DNA of 64,000 nt from Candidatus Faecousia excrementipullorum. Lineage in GTDB: Bacteria; Bacillota; Clostridia; Oscillospirales; Oscillospiraceae. A program made the position numbers and the translations under genes. Where the stretch lies: NCBI GenBank assembly GCA_018712825.1, contig DVGG01000038.1, forward strand, positions 1 through 64,000. The letters run 5' to 3'. Positions within the stretch are counted from its first letter, which is position 1. The number at the start of each line of letters is the position of its first letter. Positions 57,412 through 64,000 of this stretch are shown piece by piece. The notes beneath the pieces were generated by a model. That model was not told where the DNA came from, ran no database searches, and saw only the letters and a program-made list of their open reading frames with translations.

Positions 57412-58442
57412 TGAACCATATCAAATCCATGACATTGCCGGAAATGGGAGAAGTGCTGAAAGCCTGGGGCCAGCCGGCCTTCCGGGCCAAGCAGGTCTTT
57501 ACCTGGCTGCACAAGGGCGTGGGGAGCTATCAGGAGATGACCAATCTTCCCCAGAGCCTGCGGCAGCAGCTGGAAGAAAGCTACCCCCTCTACCGCCCCC
57601 AGGTGGTGCGGAAGCAGCAATCCCAGAAGGACGGTACAATCAAATACCTGTGGCGTCTTTCCGACGGCAACTGCGTGGAAACGGTGCTTATGCGCTACCA
57701 CTACGGCAACACCGTGTGCATCTCCACGGAAGTGGGGTGCGCCATGGGCTGCGCCTTCTGCGCCTCCACCTTAGGGGGGCTGGTGCGGCGGCTGGAGCCC
57801 CACGAAATGCTGGACCAGGTGCTCTTCACCCAGATTGATTCCGGCCTGCCGGTATCTCACATTGTGCTTATGGGCATCGGAGAGCCTCTGGACAATTTTG
57901 ATAATGTGCTGCGGTTTCTGGAGCTGGTGAACAGCCCGGATGGAATGAACATCTCCATGCGGCACATCAGCCTTTCCACCTGCGGCCTGGTGCCGAAGAT
58001 TGACAAGCTGGCGGAGCATAAGCTCCAGCTGACCTTGTCCGTTTCCCTTCATGCACCCACCAACGAGATTCGCAATACCATCATGCCGGTGAACAAAGCC
58101 TACCCGGTGGAGGCGCTTCTGGCGGCCTGCCGCCGGTACTACGAAGCCACCGGCCGGCGGATTTCCTTTGAATACGCCATGATTCACGGGGTAAACGATA
58201 CGGAAGCCGCAGCAAAGCAGCTTCTGCAAGACTTGAAGGGCCTGCCTGCCCATGTGAACCTGATTCCTCTGAACCATGTGGAGGAAAGTCCCCTGAAGCC
58301 CAGCACCCGTCAGGCGGTGCAGCGCTTCCAGCAGATTCTGGAAGACGGTGGGGTACCTGCCACGGTGCGCAGAACCCTGGGGGGCGACATTGATGCTTCC
58401 TGCGGCCAGCTCCGCAGAAAATATACGAAGCAAAACACCTGA
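57408..58442 (+). CDS. rlmN: 23S rRNA (adenine(2503)-C2)-methyltransferase
   Basis: 344-residue radical SAM enzyme methylating A2503 of 23S rRNA (and tRNA). Cluster-binding cysteines in EVGCAMGCAFCASTLGG (about 110-120), GIGEPLDNFDNVLRFL, and the mechanistic C-terminal Cys in DIDASCGQL. ATG 57408 overlaps the rsmB stop. Its iron-sulfur requirement fits anaerobic life. It sits directly before the PP2C phosphatase. Confidence 0.96.
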   Translation: MMNHIKSMTLPEMGEVLKAWGQPAFRAKQVFTWLHKGVGSYQEMTNLPQSLRQQLEESYPLYRPQVVRKQQSQKDGTIKYLWRLSDGNCVETVLMRYHYGNTVCISTEVGCAMGCAFCASTLGGLVRRLEPHEMLDQVLFTQIDSGLPVSHIVLMGIGEPLDNFDNVLRFLELVNSPDGMNISMRHISLSTCGLVPKIDKLAEHKLQLTLSVSLHAPTNEIRNTIMPVNKAYPVEALLAACRRYYEATGRRISFEYAMIHGVNDTEAAAKQLLQDLKGLPAHVNLIPLNHVEESPLKPSTRQAVQRFQQILEDGGVPATVRRTLGGDIDASCGQLRRKYTKQNT

Positions 58443-58474
58443 ACGAAAACAGTAACACAAAGGAGGGAAGGGGT

Positions 58475-59206
58475 ATGCAGTATTGGGCGCTGACAGACCC
58501 GGGCTGTGTCCGGGCCCAGAACCAGGATGCTTACCAAATTGAAAAGCTGGACAAAAATACCCTTTTGTGCGTTGTGTGCGATGGCATGGGCGGCGCAAAA
58601 TCCGGCAATGTTGCCAGCAGCCTGGCGGTGGAGGTTTTTGTCCAGGAGGTAAAGCGGGCTTACCGGGAGGATATGGATTCCGATTTGGTAGACCAGATGC
58701 TCCAAAGTGCGGTAAAGCTCACAAATTTCACGGTTTATGACCAGGCCCGTCAGTTTGAGGAGTTTGACGGTATGGGCACCACCCTGGTGGCAGCCCTCAT
58801 TCAGGGCAACATCGCCACCATCGTGAATGTGGGAGACAGCCGGGCCTACACCATCGGCGCCGCCGGTATCCGCCAGGTGACGGTGGACCACTCTGTGGTG
58901 CAGATGATGGTGGACCGGGGGGAGATCACCCCGGAGCGGGCGAAAAATTACCCGGGCCGAAACCTGATTACCCGTGCTATCGGCACGGAGTCTGTGGTAA
59001 ACTGTGATGTGTTCCACAAAAAGCTGAACCGGGGCGACTGGCTGCTGCTGTGCACCGACGGACTGAGCAATCAGATGGATGACCAGGAGATTCTCTTTGA
59101 AGTGGTGCATGGGCAGGATAAGCAGAGATGCTGCCAGCGCCTGCTGGAAATTGCCAAGGGCCGGGGCGCACCGGACAATGTAACCACTGTGTTGGTGCTG
59201 GCCTGA
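58475..59206 (+). CDS. prpC: PP2C-type serine/threonine phosphatase
   Basis: 243-residue metal-dependent phosphatase. PP2C motifs: QNQDAYQIEKL, VVCDGMGGAKSGN, GDSRAYTIGAAGI, LCTDGLSNQM and GAPDNVTTVLVLA. It reverses phosphorylation by the kinase encoded 27 bases downstream. AAGGAGGGAAGGGGT precedes ATG 58475. Confidence 0.96.
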   Translation: MQYWALTDPGCVRAQNQDAYQIEKLDKNTLLCVVCDGMGGAKSGNVASSLAVEVFVQEVKRAYREDMDSDLVDQMLQSAVKLTNFTVYDQARQFEEFDGMGTTLVAALIQGNIATIVNVGDSRAYTIGAAGIRQVTVDHSVVQMMVDRGEITPERAKNYPGRNLITRAIGTESVVNCDVFHKKLNRGDWLLLCTDGLSNQMDDQEILFEVVHGQDKQRCCQRLLEIAKGRGAPDNVTTVLVLA

Positions 59207-59233
59207 TTCGGGCAGAAAAGGAGACGTGAGATT

Positions 59234-61303
59234 ATGGACAAGTACATAGGACGGCTGCTGGACAACCGGTACGAGATTCTGGAAGTGATCGGTACCGGCG
59301 GCATGGCTGTTGTTTATAAAGCCCGCTGTCACCGCCTGAATCGACTGGTGGCAATCAAGATTCTGAAAGATGATTTTCTGGAGGATGAGGACTTCCGGCG
59401 GCGTTTCCATTCCGAGAGCCAGGCCGTTGCCATGCTCAGCCACCCCAATATTGTGGCGGTGTACGACGTGTCCACCTCCCCGGAGGCGGATTACATCGTC
59501 ATGGAGCTGATTGAAGGCATCAGCCTGAAGCAGTACATGGAGATGAAGGGGGTTCTCAACTGGAAGGAAACCCTCCACTTTGCCATCCAGATTGCCAAGG
59601 CTCTGGAGCACGCCCACAGCCGTGGCATCGTCCACCGGGACATCAAGCCCCACAACGTGATGGTGCTGAAAAACGGCTCCGTGAAGGTGACGGACTTCGG
59701 CATTGCCCGGATGATGTCCAAGGGCAACACCCTGACCAAGGAGGCCCTGGGCTCGGTGCACTACATCTCCCCGGAGCAGGCCAAGGGCGGCCGGGTGGAC
59801 AGCCGCTCGGATATTTACTCTCTGGGCGTTGTGATGTATGAGATGATTACGGGCCGTCCTCCCTATGATGGGGAATCCCCGGTATCCGTAGCCATTCAGC
59901 ACATCAACGGCGGTGCTCCCATGCCCTCCACCCTGAACCCCAATATTCCCGGGGGGTTGGAGCAGATTATCATGAAGGCCATGGCCCATGACCCGGCGGA
60001 GCGTTACCCTTCCGCTACAGCGATGCTGGCGGATATGGATGAGTTCCGGAAGGAGCCCACCATGCTCTTTGATTACCATACTCCCCCTCTGGATGCGGTG
60101 ACCAAGCTGACCCAGAAGCCCCTGGAGCTGACCCCCAACCGTACCGCCCCCAAAACCACGGCGGAGCGGGTAGCCGGCCCCAGCGGCAGCTCCGCAAATC
60201 GATCTGCCACCGGTCGGAATCAGCCGGTGCGGAAAACCCAGGAGCAGCTGGACCGGGAGCGTCGGGAACGGCGGCGGAGGCAGCAGGAGGAAGCAGCCAG
60301 AAAGAACCGCAGCGCCACCATTGCCATTATTGTGTGTTCCGTGGTTGCCCTGATCGCCATCGGCGTGTTTGTGGTGATTCTCTTCTCGGAGTTCGGAACC
60401 GGAGAGCAGCCCAAAGAGCTGGTGCCGGTCCCCAACCTGGTAGGACAGAAATACGAGGACATTGCCACCCTTTACCCGGATTGGGAGATACGGCTGCAAA
60501 CGGAGGTATATGACGATACCTACGAAGCCGGTGTCATCATAGATCAAGAGCCGGGCACTGGCTCCCAGGTAGAGGCCGGCACCCCTGTTTTCGTGACGGT
60601 GAGCCTGGGGAAGGAAACGGAGCCTACTTACATGGAAAACCTGGTGAACATATCCGTGGACCGGGCACAGGAGATTCTCAATGAGTCCGGTCTTGCCCTG
60701 GATGTGCAGATTCAGGAGGAAAACAGCGATATTATCGTGGAGAAGAATGTCATCCGCACCGAGCCGGAGGCAGGAGAACCCCTGACCATGGGGCAGACGG
60801 TGGTTCTGTATGTGAGCAAGGGCCAGGAAATTAAAGAGGTCGATATGCCCAATCTGGTAGGCTATACGGTAGATACGGCTATGAGCGTTTTGGAGCGGTA
60901 CGGATTCCCGGTGCCGGAGATTGAGATGGTTTACAGCAGTGCTTCGAAAGATGAGGTGGTGGAACAGTCCGTGGATCGGGGCGTAAAGGTGACGGTGGAT
61001 ACCGTTATTGTCTTGAAGGTGTCCAGGGGGCCGGAGCCCACCCAGCCAACCGAAACCGAGCCTACCGAGCCGACCGAGCCAACTCCTGTAAAGAAGGACG
61101 TGACCTTCACCCTTCCGGAGCTGACGGAGGAGACCCAGGTGGATATCTGCCAGGCTGGTGAGACGGTGCACTCCAGAACCGTATCCGCCGGAACCAAGAG
61201 CATCGTGGTAAGCCTGGTGGGTACCGGTACCCAGTATTTTGAAGTTGTGATTAACGGAGAGGTTTACAGCTCCGTAGAGGTGGTATTTACAACGGATGAG
61301 TGA
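59234..61303 (+). CDS. prkC: PASTA-domain Ser/Thr protein kinase
   Basis: 689-residue Hanks-type membrane kinase (PrkC/Stk1). Kinase domain: GTGGMAVVYKARC, VAIKIL, HRDIKPHNVMVL, DFGIARMMSKGN, SVHYISPEQAKGG. A basic juxtamembrane linker, one membrane helix (about 358-383) and three PASTA repeats (about 394-600) follow. Then comes a Pro/Thr/Glu linker (PEPTQPTETEPTEPTEPTP) and a roughly 70-residue C-terminal beta-rich domain (TFTLPELTEETQVDI ...). PASTA domains bind muropeptides or lipid II and link wall state to growth, spore germination and division. It overlaps rsgA by 8 bases. Confidence 0.96.
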   Translation: MDKYIGRLLDNRYEILEVIGTGGMAVVYKARCHRLNRLVAIKILKDDFLEDEDFRRRFHSESQAVAMLSHPNIVAVYDVSTSPEADYIVMELIEGISLKQYMEMKGVLNWKETLHFAIQIAKALEHAHSRGIVHRDIKPHNVMVLKNGSVKVTDFGIARMMSKGNTLTKEALGSVHYISPEQAKGGRVDSRSDIYSLGVVMYEMITGRPPYDGESPVSVAIQHINGGAPMPSTLNPNIPGGLEQIIMKAMAHDPAERYPSATAMLADMDEFRKEPTMLFDYHTPPLDAVTKLTQKPLELTPNRTAPKTTAERVAGPSGSSANRSATGRNQPVRKTQEQLDRERRERRRRQQEEAARKNRSATIAIIVCSVVALIAIGVFVVILFSEFGTGEQPKELVPVPNLVGQKYEDIATLYPDWEIRLQTEVYDDTYEAGVIIDQEPGTGSQVEAGTPVFVTVSLGKETEPTYMENLVNISVDRAQEILNESGLALDVQIQEENSDIIVEKNVIRTEPEAGEPLTMGQTVVLYVSKGQEIKEVDMPNLVGYTVDTAMSVLERYGFPVPEIEMVYSSASKDEVVEQSVDRGVKVTVDTVIVLKVSRGPEPTQPTETEPTEPTEPTPVKKDVTFTLPELTEETQVDICQAGETVHSRTVSAGTKSIVVSLVGTGTQYFEVVINGEVYSSVEVVFTTDE

Positions 61304-62183
61304 ACGAAGAACAGGGCGGATTGTCCGCTCCCTCAGCGGCTTTTATGATGTGCAGACCCCGGCGGGTGTGGTCACCTGCCGGGGTCGGGGGAGCCTGCGC
61401 CGGGGCGGGGAGAGCCCCCTTACCGGCGATATGGTGGAGATCACCGTGGAAGGGGGCAAAGGTATGGTGGAGCGGATTCTCCCCCGGAAAAATGCCTTTG
61501 TCCGTCCGGCGGTTGCCAATGTGGATGCGTTGGTGGTGTTTGCCGCCAATGTGAATCCGGTGACAGAGCCCTTCCTCATTGACCGGGTGGCAGCCATTGC
61601 CGGCGACCAGGGGGTAGAGGTCTATATCTGCATCAACAAGTGCGACCTGGACCCGGCGGTGGATCTGGAGCGGATTTATACCCGGGCAGGCTTCCCGGTA
61701 ATCCGGGCCAGTGCCCAGACCGGAGAAGGGGTGGCCCAGCTGCGGAGCCTCCTTTCCGGCAAGCTCACCGCCTTTACCGGCAATACCGGCGTGGGCAAAA
61801 GCAGTATGCTCAATGCTTTGTGCCCGGGTCTGGAATTGGCCACCGGCCAGGTATCCCAGAAGCTGGGCAGAGGCCGGCATACCACCCGCCATGTGGAGCT
61901 TTTCGCCCTGGATGACAACACCTATGTGGCGGACACCCCGGGCTTTGCCTCTTTCGATACGGAGCAGATGGAGATTATTCTCAAGGAGAACCTCCAGTAC
62001 GCTTTCCGGGATTTTGCCCCATACCTGGGGGAATGCCAGTTCCACGACTGCTCCCACAGAGCGGAACCGGGCTGTGCCGTCCGCCGGGCGGTGGAGGCAG
62101 GGGAGATTGAAGCCTCCCGCTATCAAAGTTATCTGCAGCTGTATGACCAGTACAGCCGCATAAAAATTTGGGAAAGAAAGTGA
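61296..62183 (+). CDS. rsgA: Ribosome small-subunit biogenesis GTPase RsgA
   Basis: 295-residue circularly permuted GTPase acting late in 30S assembly. OB fold (1-70), then G4 INKCDLDP before G1 GNTGVGKSSMLNAL, G3 DTPGFASF, and a zinc-knuckle with Cys/His ligands in ECQFHDCSHRAEPGCAV. ATG 61296 overlaps the end of prkC. The prpC-prkC-rsgA run is typical for Firmicutes; in Bacillus this GTPase is a PrkC substrate. Confidence 0.96.
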   Translation: MSERRTGRIVRSLSGFYDVQTPAGVVTCRGRGSLRRGGESPLTGDMVEITVEGGKGMVERILPRKNAFVRPAVANVDALVVFAANVNPVTEPFLIDRVAAIAGDQGVEVYICINKCDLDPAVDLERIYTRAGFPVIRASAQTGEGVAQLRSLLSGKLTAFTGNTGVGKSSMLNALCPGLELATGQVSQKLGRGRHTTRHVELFALDDNTYVADTPGFASFDTEQMEIILKENLQYAFRDFAPYLGECQFHDCSHRAEPGCAVRRAVEAGEIEASRYQSYLQLYDQYSRIKIWERK

Positions 62184-62188
62184 AACCG

Positions 62189-62758
62189 ATGGCAAACAAG
62201 AAAACAATGTGGATTACCCGTACCGGGGTGCTGCTGGCACTGCTTCTGGCGCTGCAATGGGCGACCCTGGGCACCAAGGCCTTTGCCGGACAGTACATCA
62301 CCGGATCTCTGGTGAACTGTGTGCTGGCGGTATCCGCTTTGACGGCGGGCTTAAGCAGCGGCCTGGTAATTGCCCTGCTGTCTCCCATTTTTGCCTATCT
62401 TCTGGGCATTGCCCCTCAGCTGGTGGTGGTTCCTGCCATTATGGCCGGCAACTGCGCCCTGGTTCTGGTGCTCTGGGCCGTGGGCAGGGGAGATGCTCCC
62501 ATGTGGCGCAAGGCCGTGGCAGTGGTGCTGGCGGCTGTGTGTAAGTTTGTGGTGCTGTACCTTCTGGTGGTGCAGGTCATCTGCGGCGTGGGTGCCAGCT
62601 TCCTGCTGGGCCAGAGCTTCTTTGGCGCACCGGTGCTGCTCCAGCCCATGATTCAGGCTCTGCCCCTGACCTTCTCCTGGCCCCAGCTGATTACTGCCCT
62701 CATTGGCGGTACCCTGGGTGTGCTGGTGAGCAGGATTCTTGACAGGGCCAAGGCTTAA
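62189..62758 (+). CDS. ECF transporter S component-like membrane protein
   Basis: 189-residue protein with about six hydrophobic segments, resembling the substrate-binding S subunits of energy-coupling-factor transporters: ITRTGVLLALLLALQWATLG at the N-terminus, SGLVIALLSPIFAYLLGI and NCALVLVLWAVGRG. ATG 62189 (MANKKTMWI) lies 5 bases after the rsgA stop region. No ECF ATPases are near, so it would share a common module. It occupies the place where rpe and thiN follow rsgA in Bacillus. The ligand is unknown and the assignment is by general pattern only. Confidence 0.65.
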   Translation: MANKKTMWITRTGVLLALLLALQWATLGTKAFAGQYITGSLVNCVLAVSALTAGLSSGLVIALLSPIFAYLLGIAPQLVVVPAIMAGNCALVLVLWAVGRGDAPMWRKAVAVVLAAVCKFVVLYLLVVQVICGVGASFLLGQSFFGAPVLLQPMIQALPLTFSWPQLITALIGGTLGVLVSRILDRAKA

Positions 62759-62769
62759 GGAGAATTGCT

Positions 62770-63300
62770 GTGCTTGTAGAGAAAACCGATTCCGGAGTCT
62801 TTGATCAGATTTACGCTCTGATGGAAACGAGCTTTCCCCTGGAGGAGTGCAGACCTTACCCGGAGCAAAAGGCATTGCTGAGCCGTCCGGCCTACGGACT
62901 TTATGCCGCCAGAGACGACCGGGAGGGAAACCTTCTGGGCTTTGCGGCTGTGTGGGAATGGGAGGATTTTGCCTTTATCGAGCACATTGCCGTAAGCCCC
63001 CACTACCGTAACGGAGGCCTGGGAGGAAAGCTTCTTGACCAGGTGGTAGCCCTTCTGGGAAAGCCGGTCTGCCTGGAGGTGGAGCCGCCGGATGGAGGCA
63101 TGGCCTCCCGCCGGATTGGGTTCTACCAGCGCCATGGCTTTTTCCTGAACCCATACCCCTATATCCAGCCCTCTATATCCCAGGGACGAAACCCCATCCC
63201 CTTGCAGATTATGACCTACGGCCGGGAGATTTCGGAGGCGGCGTTTGCCACCATCCGCAATCGCCTGTATCGGCAGGTTTACCAGGTGGAAGTATCATAA
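62770..63300 (+). CDS. GNAT family N-acetyltransferase
   Basis: 176-residue GNAT protein. The acetyl-CoA-binding core is IEHIAVSPHYRNGGLGGKLLDQVV, after strand LLGFAAVWEWEDFAFI, and the C-terminal part has GFYQRHGFFLNPYPYIQPS. GTG 62770 follows AAGGAGAATTGCT. It is the last gene of the run beginning with yicC. Substrate unknown. Confidence 0.88.
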   Translation: MLVEKTDSGVFDQIYALMETSFPLEECRPYPEQKALLSRPAYGLYAARDDREGNLLGFAAVWEWEDFAFIEHIAVSPHYRNGGLGGKLLDQVVALLGKPVCLEVEPPDGGMASRRIGFYQRHGFFLNPYPYIQPSISQGRNPIPLQIMTYGREISEAAFATIRNRLYRQVYQVEVS

Positions 63301-63341
63301 AACCGGAGGAAGCAGGAATTTTCCTGTTTCCTCCGGTTTTT
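63301..63341. terminator. Bidirectional terminator
   Basis: AACCGGAGGAAGCAGGAA/TTCCTGTTTCCTCCGGTT, an 18-bp near-perfect stem flanked by A-rich and T-rich tracts; it serves the plus-strand GNAT and the minus-strand nrdD. Confidence 0.9.
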
Positions 63342-63350
63342 GTTTCGGTA

Positions 63351-64000
63351 TTACAGATGGAGTACCCGATCCTTGATTTCCTGGGTACGGCCCTGGTTCC
63401 AGAACTGGGTGCCAATGTAGCCGCAGGTACGGCGGGCCACATTCATCTTGTTCTGGTCGGTGTTGCCGCACTGGGGGCAGACCCACACCAGCTTGCCGTC
63501 GTCCTCCTGAATCTGGATTTCGCCGTCATAGCCGCAGACCTGGCAGTAGTCGCTCTTGGTGTTCAGCTCCGCATACATGATGTTGTCGTAGATGAACTTC
63601 ATGAGCTGGAGCACTGCATCGATGTTCTGCTGCATATTGGGCACTTCCACATAGCTGATGGCGCCGCCGGGGCTGAGCTGCTGGAACTCTGCCTCGAAGG
63701 ACAGCTTGGTAAAAGCGTCAATCTCCTCGGACACATGGACGTGATAGGAATTGGTGATGTAATTCTTATCGGTAATGCCGGGAACCATGCCGAAGCGGTT
63801 TTGCAGGCACTTGGCAAACTTGTAGGTGGTGGACTCCAGGGGGGTGCCATAGAGGGAGAAGTCGATGTTGTGCTCCGCCTTCCAGCCCTTGCAGGCATCG
63901 TTCATGTGCTGCATGACCTTCAGGGCAAAGGGCTTGGCCTCCGGGTCGGTGTGGGAGCGGCCGGTCATGTACTTGACGCACTCATAAAGTCCGGCATAGC
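63351..64000 (-). CDS. nrdD: Anaerobic ribonucleoside-triphosphate reductase, C-terminal part
   Basis: The last 216 codons of NrdD; the frame runs on past the window edge (GLYECVKYMTGRSHTDPEA). NrdD makes dNTPs without oxygen, using a glycyl radical installed by NrdG. The radical loop RRTCGYIGTQFWNQGR with its Gly and the zinc site CQVCG ... CPQCG are at the C-terminus; ITNSYHVHVSEEIDAFTKL and LSPGGAISYVEVPN are also typical. The 5' part and nrdG are not visible. An in-frame ATG at 63968 is internal, not the start. Confidence 0.96.
   Translation of the reverse strand, partial: YAGLYECVKYMTGRSHTDPEAKPFALKVMQHMNDACKGWKAEHNIDFSLYGTPLESTTYKFAKCLQNRFGMVPGITDKNYITNSYHVHVSEEIDAFTKLSFEAEFQQLSPGGAISYVEVPNMQQNIDAVLQLMKFIYDNIMYAELNTKSDYCQVCGYDGEIQIQEDDGKLVWVCPQCGNTDQNKMNVARRTCGYIGTQFWNQGRTQEIKDRVLHL

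Noticed and set aside
58310-61171. A 953-codon open frame on the minus strand
   Set aside because: It is antisense to rlmN, prpC and prkC, which carry full family motifs. G+C-rich third positions keep the antisense frame open; its translation is low-complexity His/Gln/Gly-rich.
63966-63968. ATG at 63968 as the nrdD start
   Set aside because: The frame continues to the window edge with conserved NrdD residues (GLYECVKY), so this methionine is internal.

Overview
The window is a 64 kb piece of a chromosome, almost certainly from an anaerobic, low-GC-lineage but G+C-rich member of the Clostridia (Oscillospiraceae-like; this placement is inference). The supports are Gram-positive PolC, the spore maturation pair SpmA/SpmB, MEP-pathway isoprenoid genes (dxr, ispG, ispD, ispF), a mraZ-to-ftsZ division cluster, a MurE with a DNPR meso-diaminopimelate motif, a RemA/DUF370 protein, c-di-AMP synthase CdaA with CdaR, a two-cluster ferredoxin, and an oxygen-sensitive class III ribonucleotide reductase (NrdD) at the right edge. 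No rRNA, CRISPR array, prophage or intact insertion sequence was seen.

Layout. 132-4242 (+): lipoprotein, ABC ATPase and a large duplicated permease. 4285-9155: a sugar locus in which an L-fucose isomerase-like gene and a DUF4867 gene (-) diverge from a LacI-family regulator and xylulokinase (+). 9238-11461 (-): an A/T-richer AAC(6')-like acetyltransferase and glnS. 11670-22542 (+): pyrH-frr-uppS-cdsA-dxr-rseP-ispG-polC plus an orphan protein, covering UMP supply, translation recycling, undecaprenyl and phospholipid precursors and replication. 22600-26143 (-): spmAB, a small membrane protein, rsmI and a TrmN6-like methyltransferase, and a ferredoxin. 26301-28625 (+): a ClpC-type unfoldase. 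28849-41478 (+): mraZ-rsmH-ftsL-ftsI-murE-murF-mraY-ftsW-murG-ftsQ-ftsZ, lacking ftsA, with murD placed later beside ispDF. 41539-43163 (+): methyltransferase and hslO. 43356-43821 (+): five tRNAs (Val, Asp, Phe, Gly, Cys) behind a consensus promoter. 43899-44068: a foldback MITE-like element. 44064-45277 (-): a DUF134-NifX fusion gene and rnpB (RNase P RNA). 45391-47953 (+): murD-ispD-ispF. 48143-50228 (+): cdaA-cdaR. 50253-63300 (+): yicC-remA-gmk-rpoZ-priA-def-fmt-rsmB-rlmN-prpC-prkC-rsgA followed by an ECF S-component-like membrane protein and a GNAT. 63351-end (-): nrdD, truncated by the window edge.

Most of the window is conserved housekeeping DNA. Several sigma-A-type promoters with exact 17 bp spacers and many intrinsic terminators can be read directly and define the transcription units. 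Wall building links the modules: UppS and MraY/MurG supply and use undecaprenyl phosphate, MurD/E/F build the stem peptide, FtsW/FtsI polymerise it, and PrkC/PrpC with PASTA domains probably sense it.

The less ordinary items are the foldback element abutting the stop codon of the DUF134-NifX gene, that fusion gene with its strong internal ribosome-binding site, the acetyltransferase of atypical composition, the four-fold MraZ-box array on the dcw promoter, a Thr/Glu/Pro-rich insertion in FtsQ, and back-to-back promoters shared by rnpB and murD. I did not find convincing evidence for a wholly new multi-gene system.
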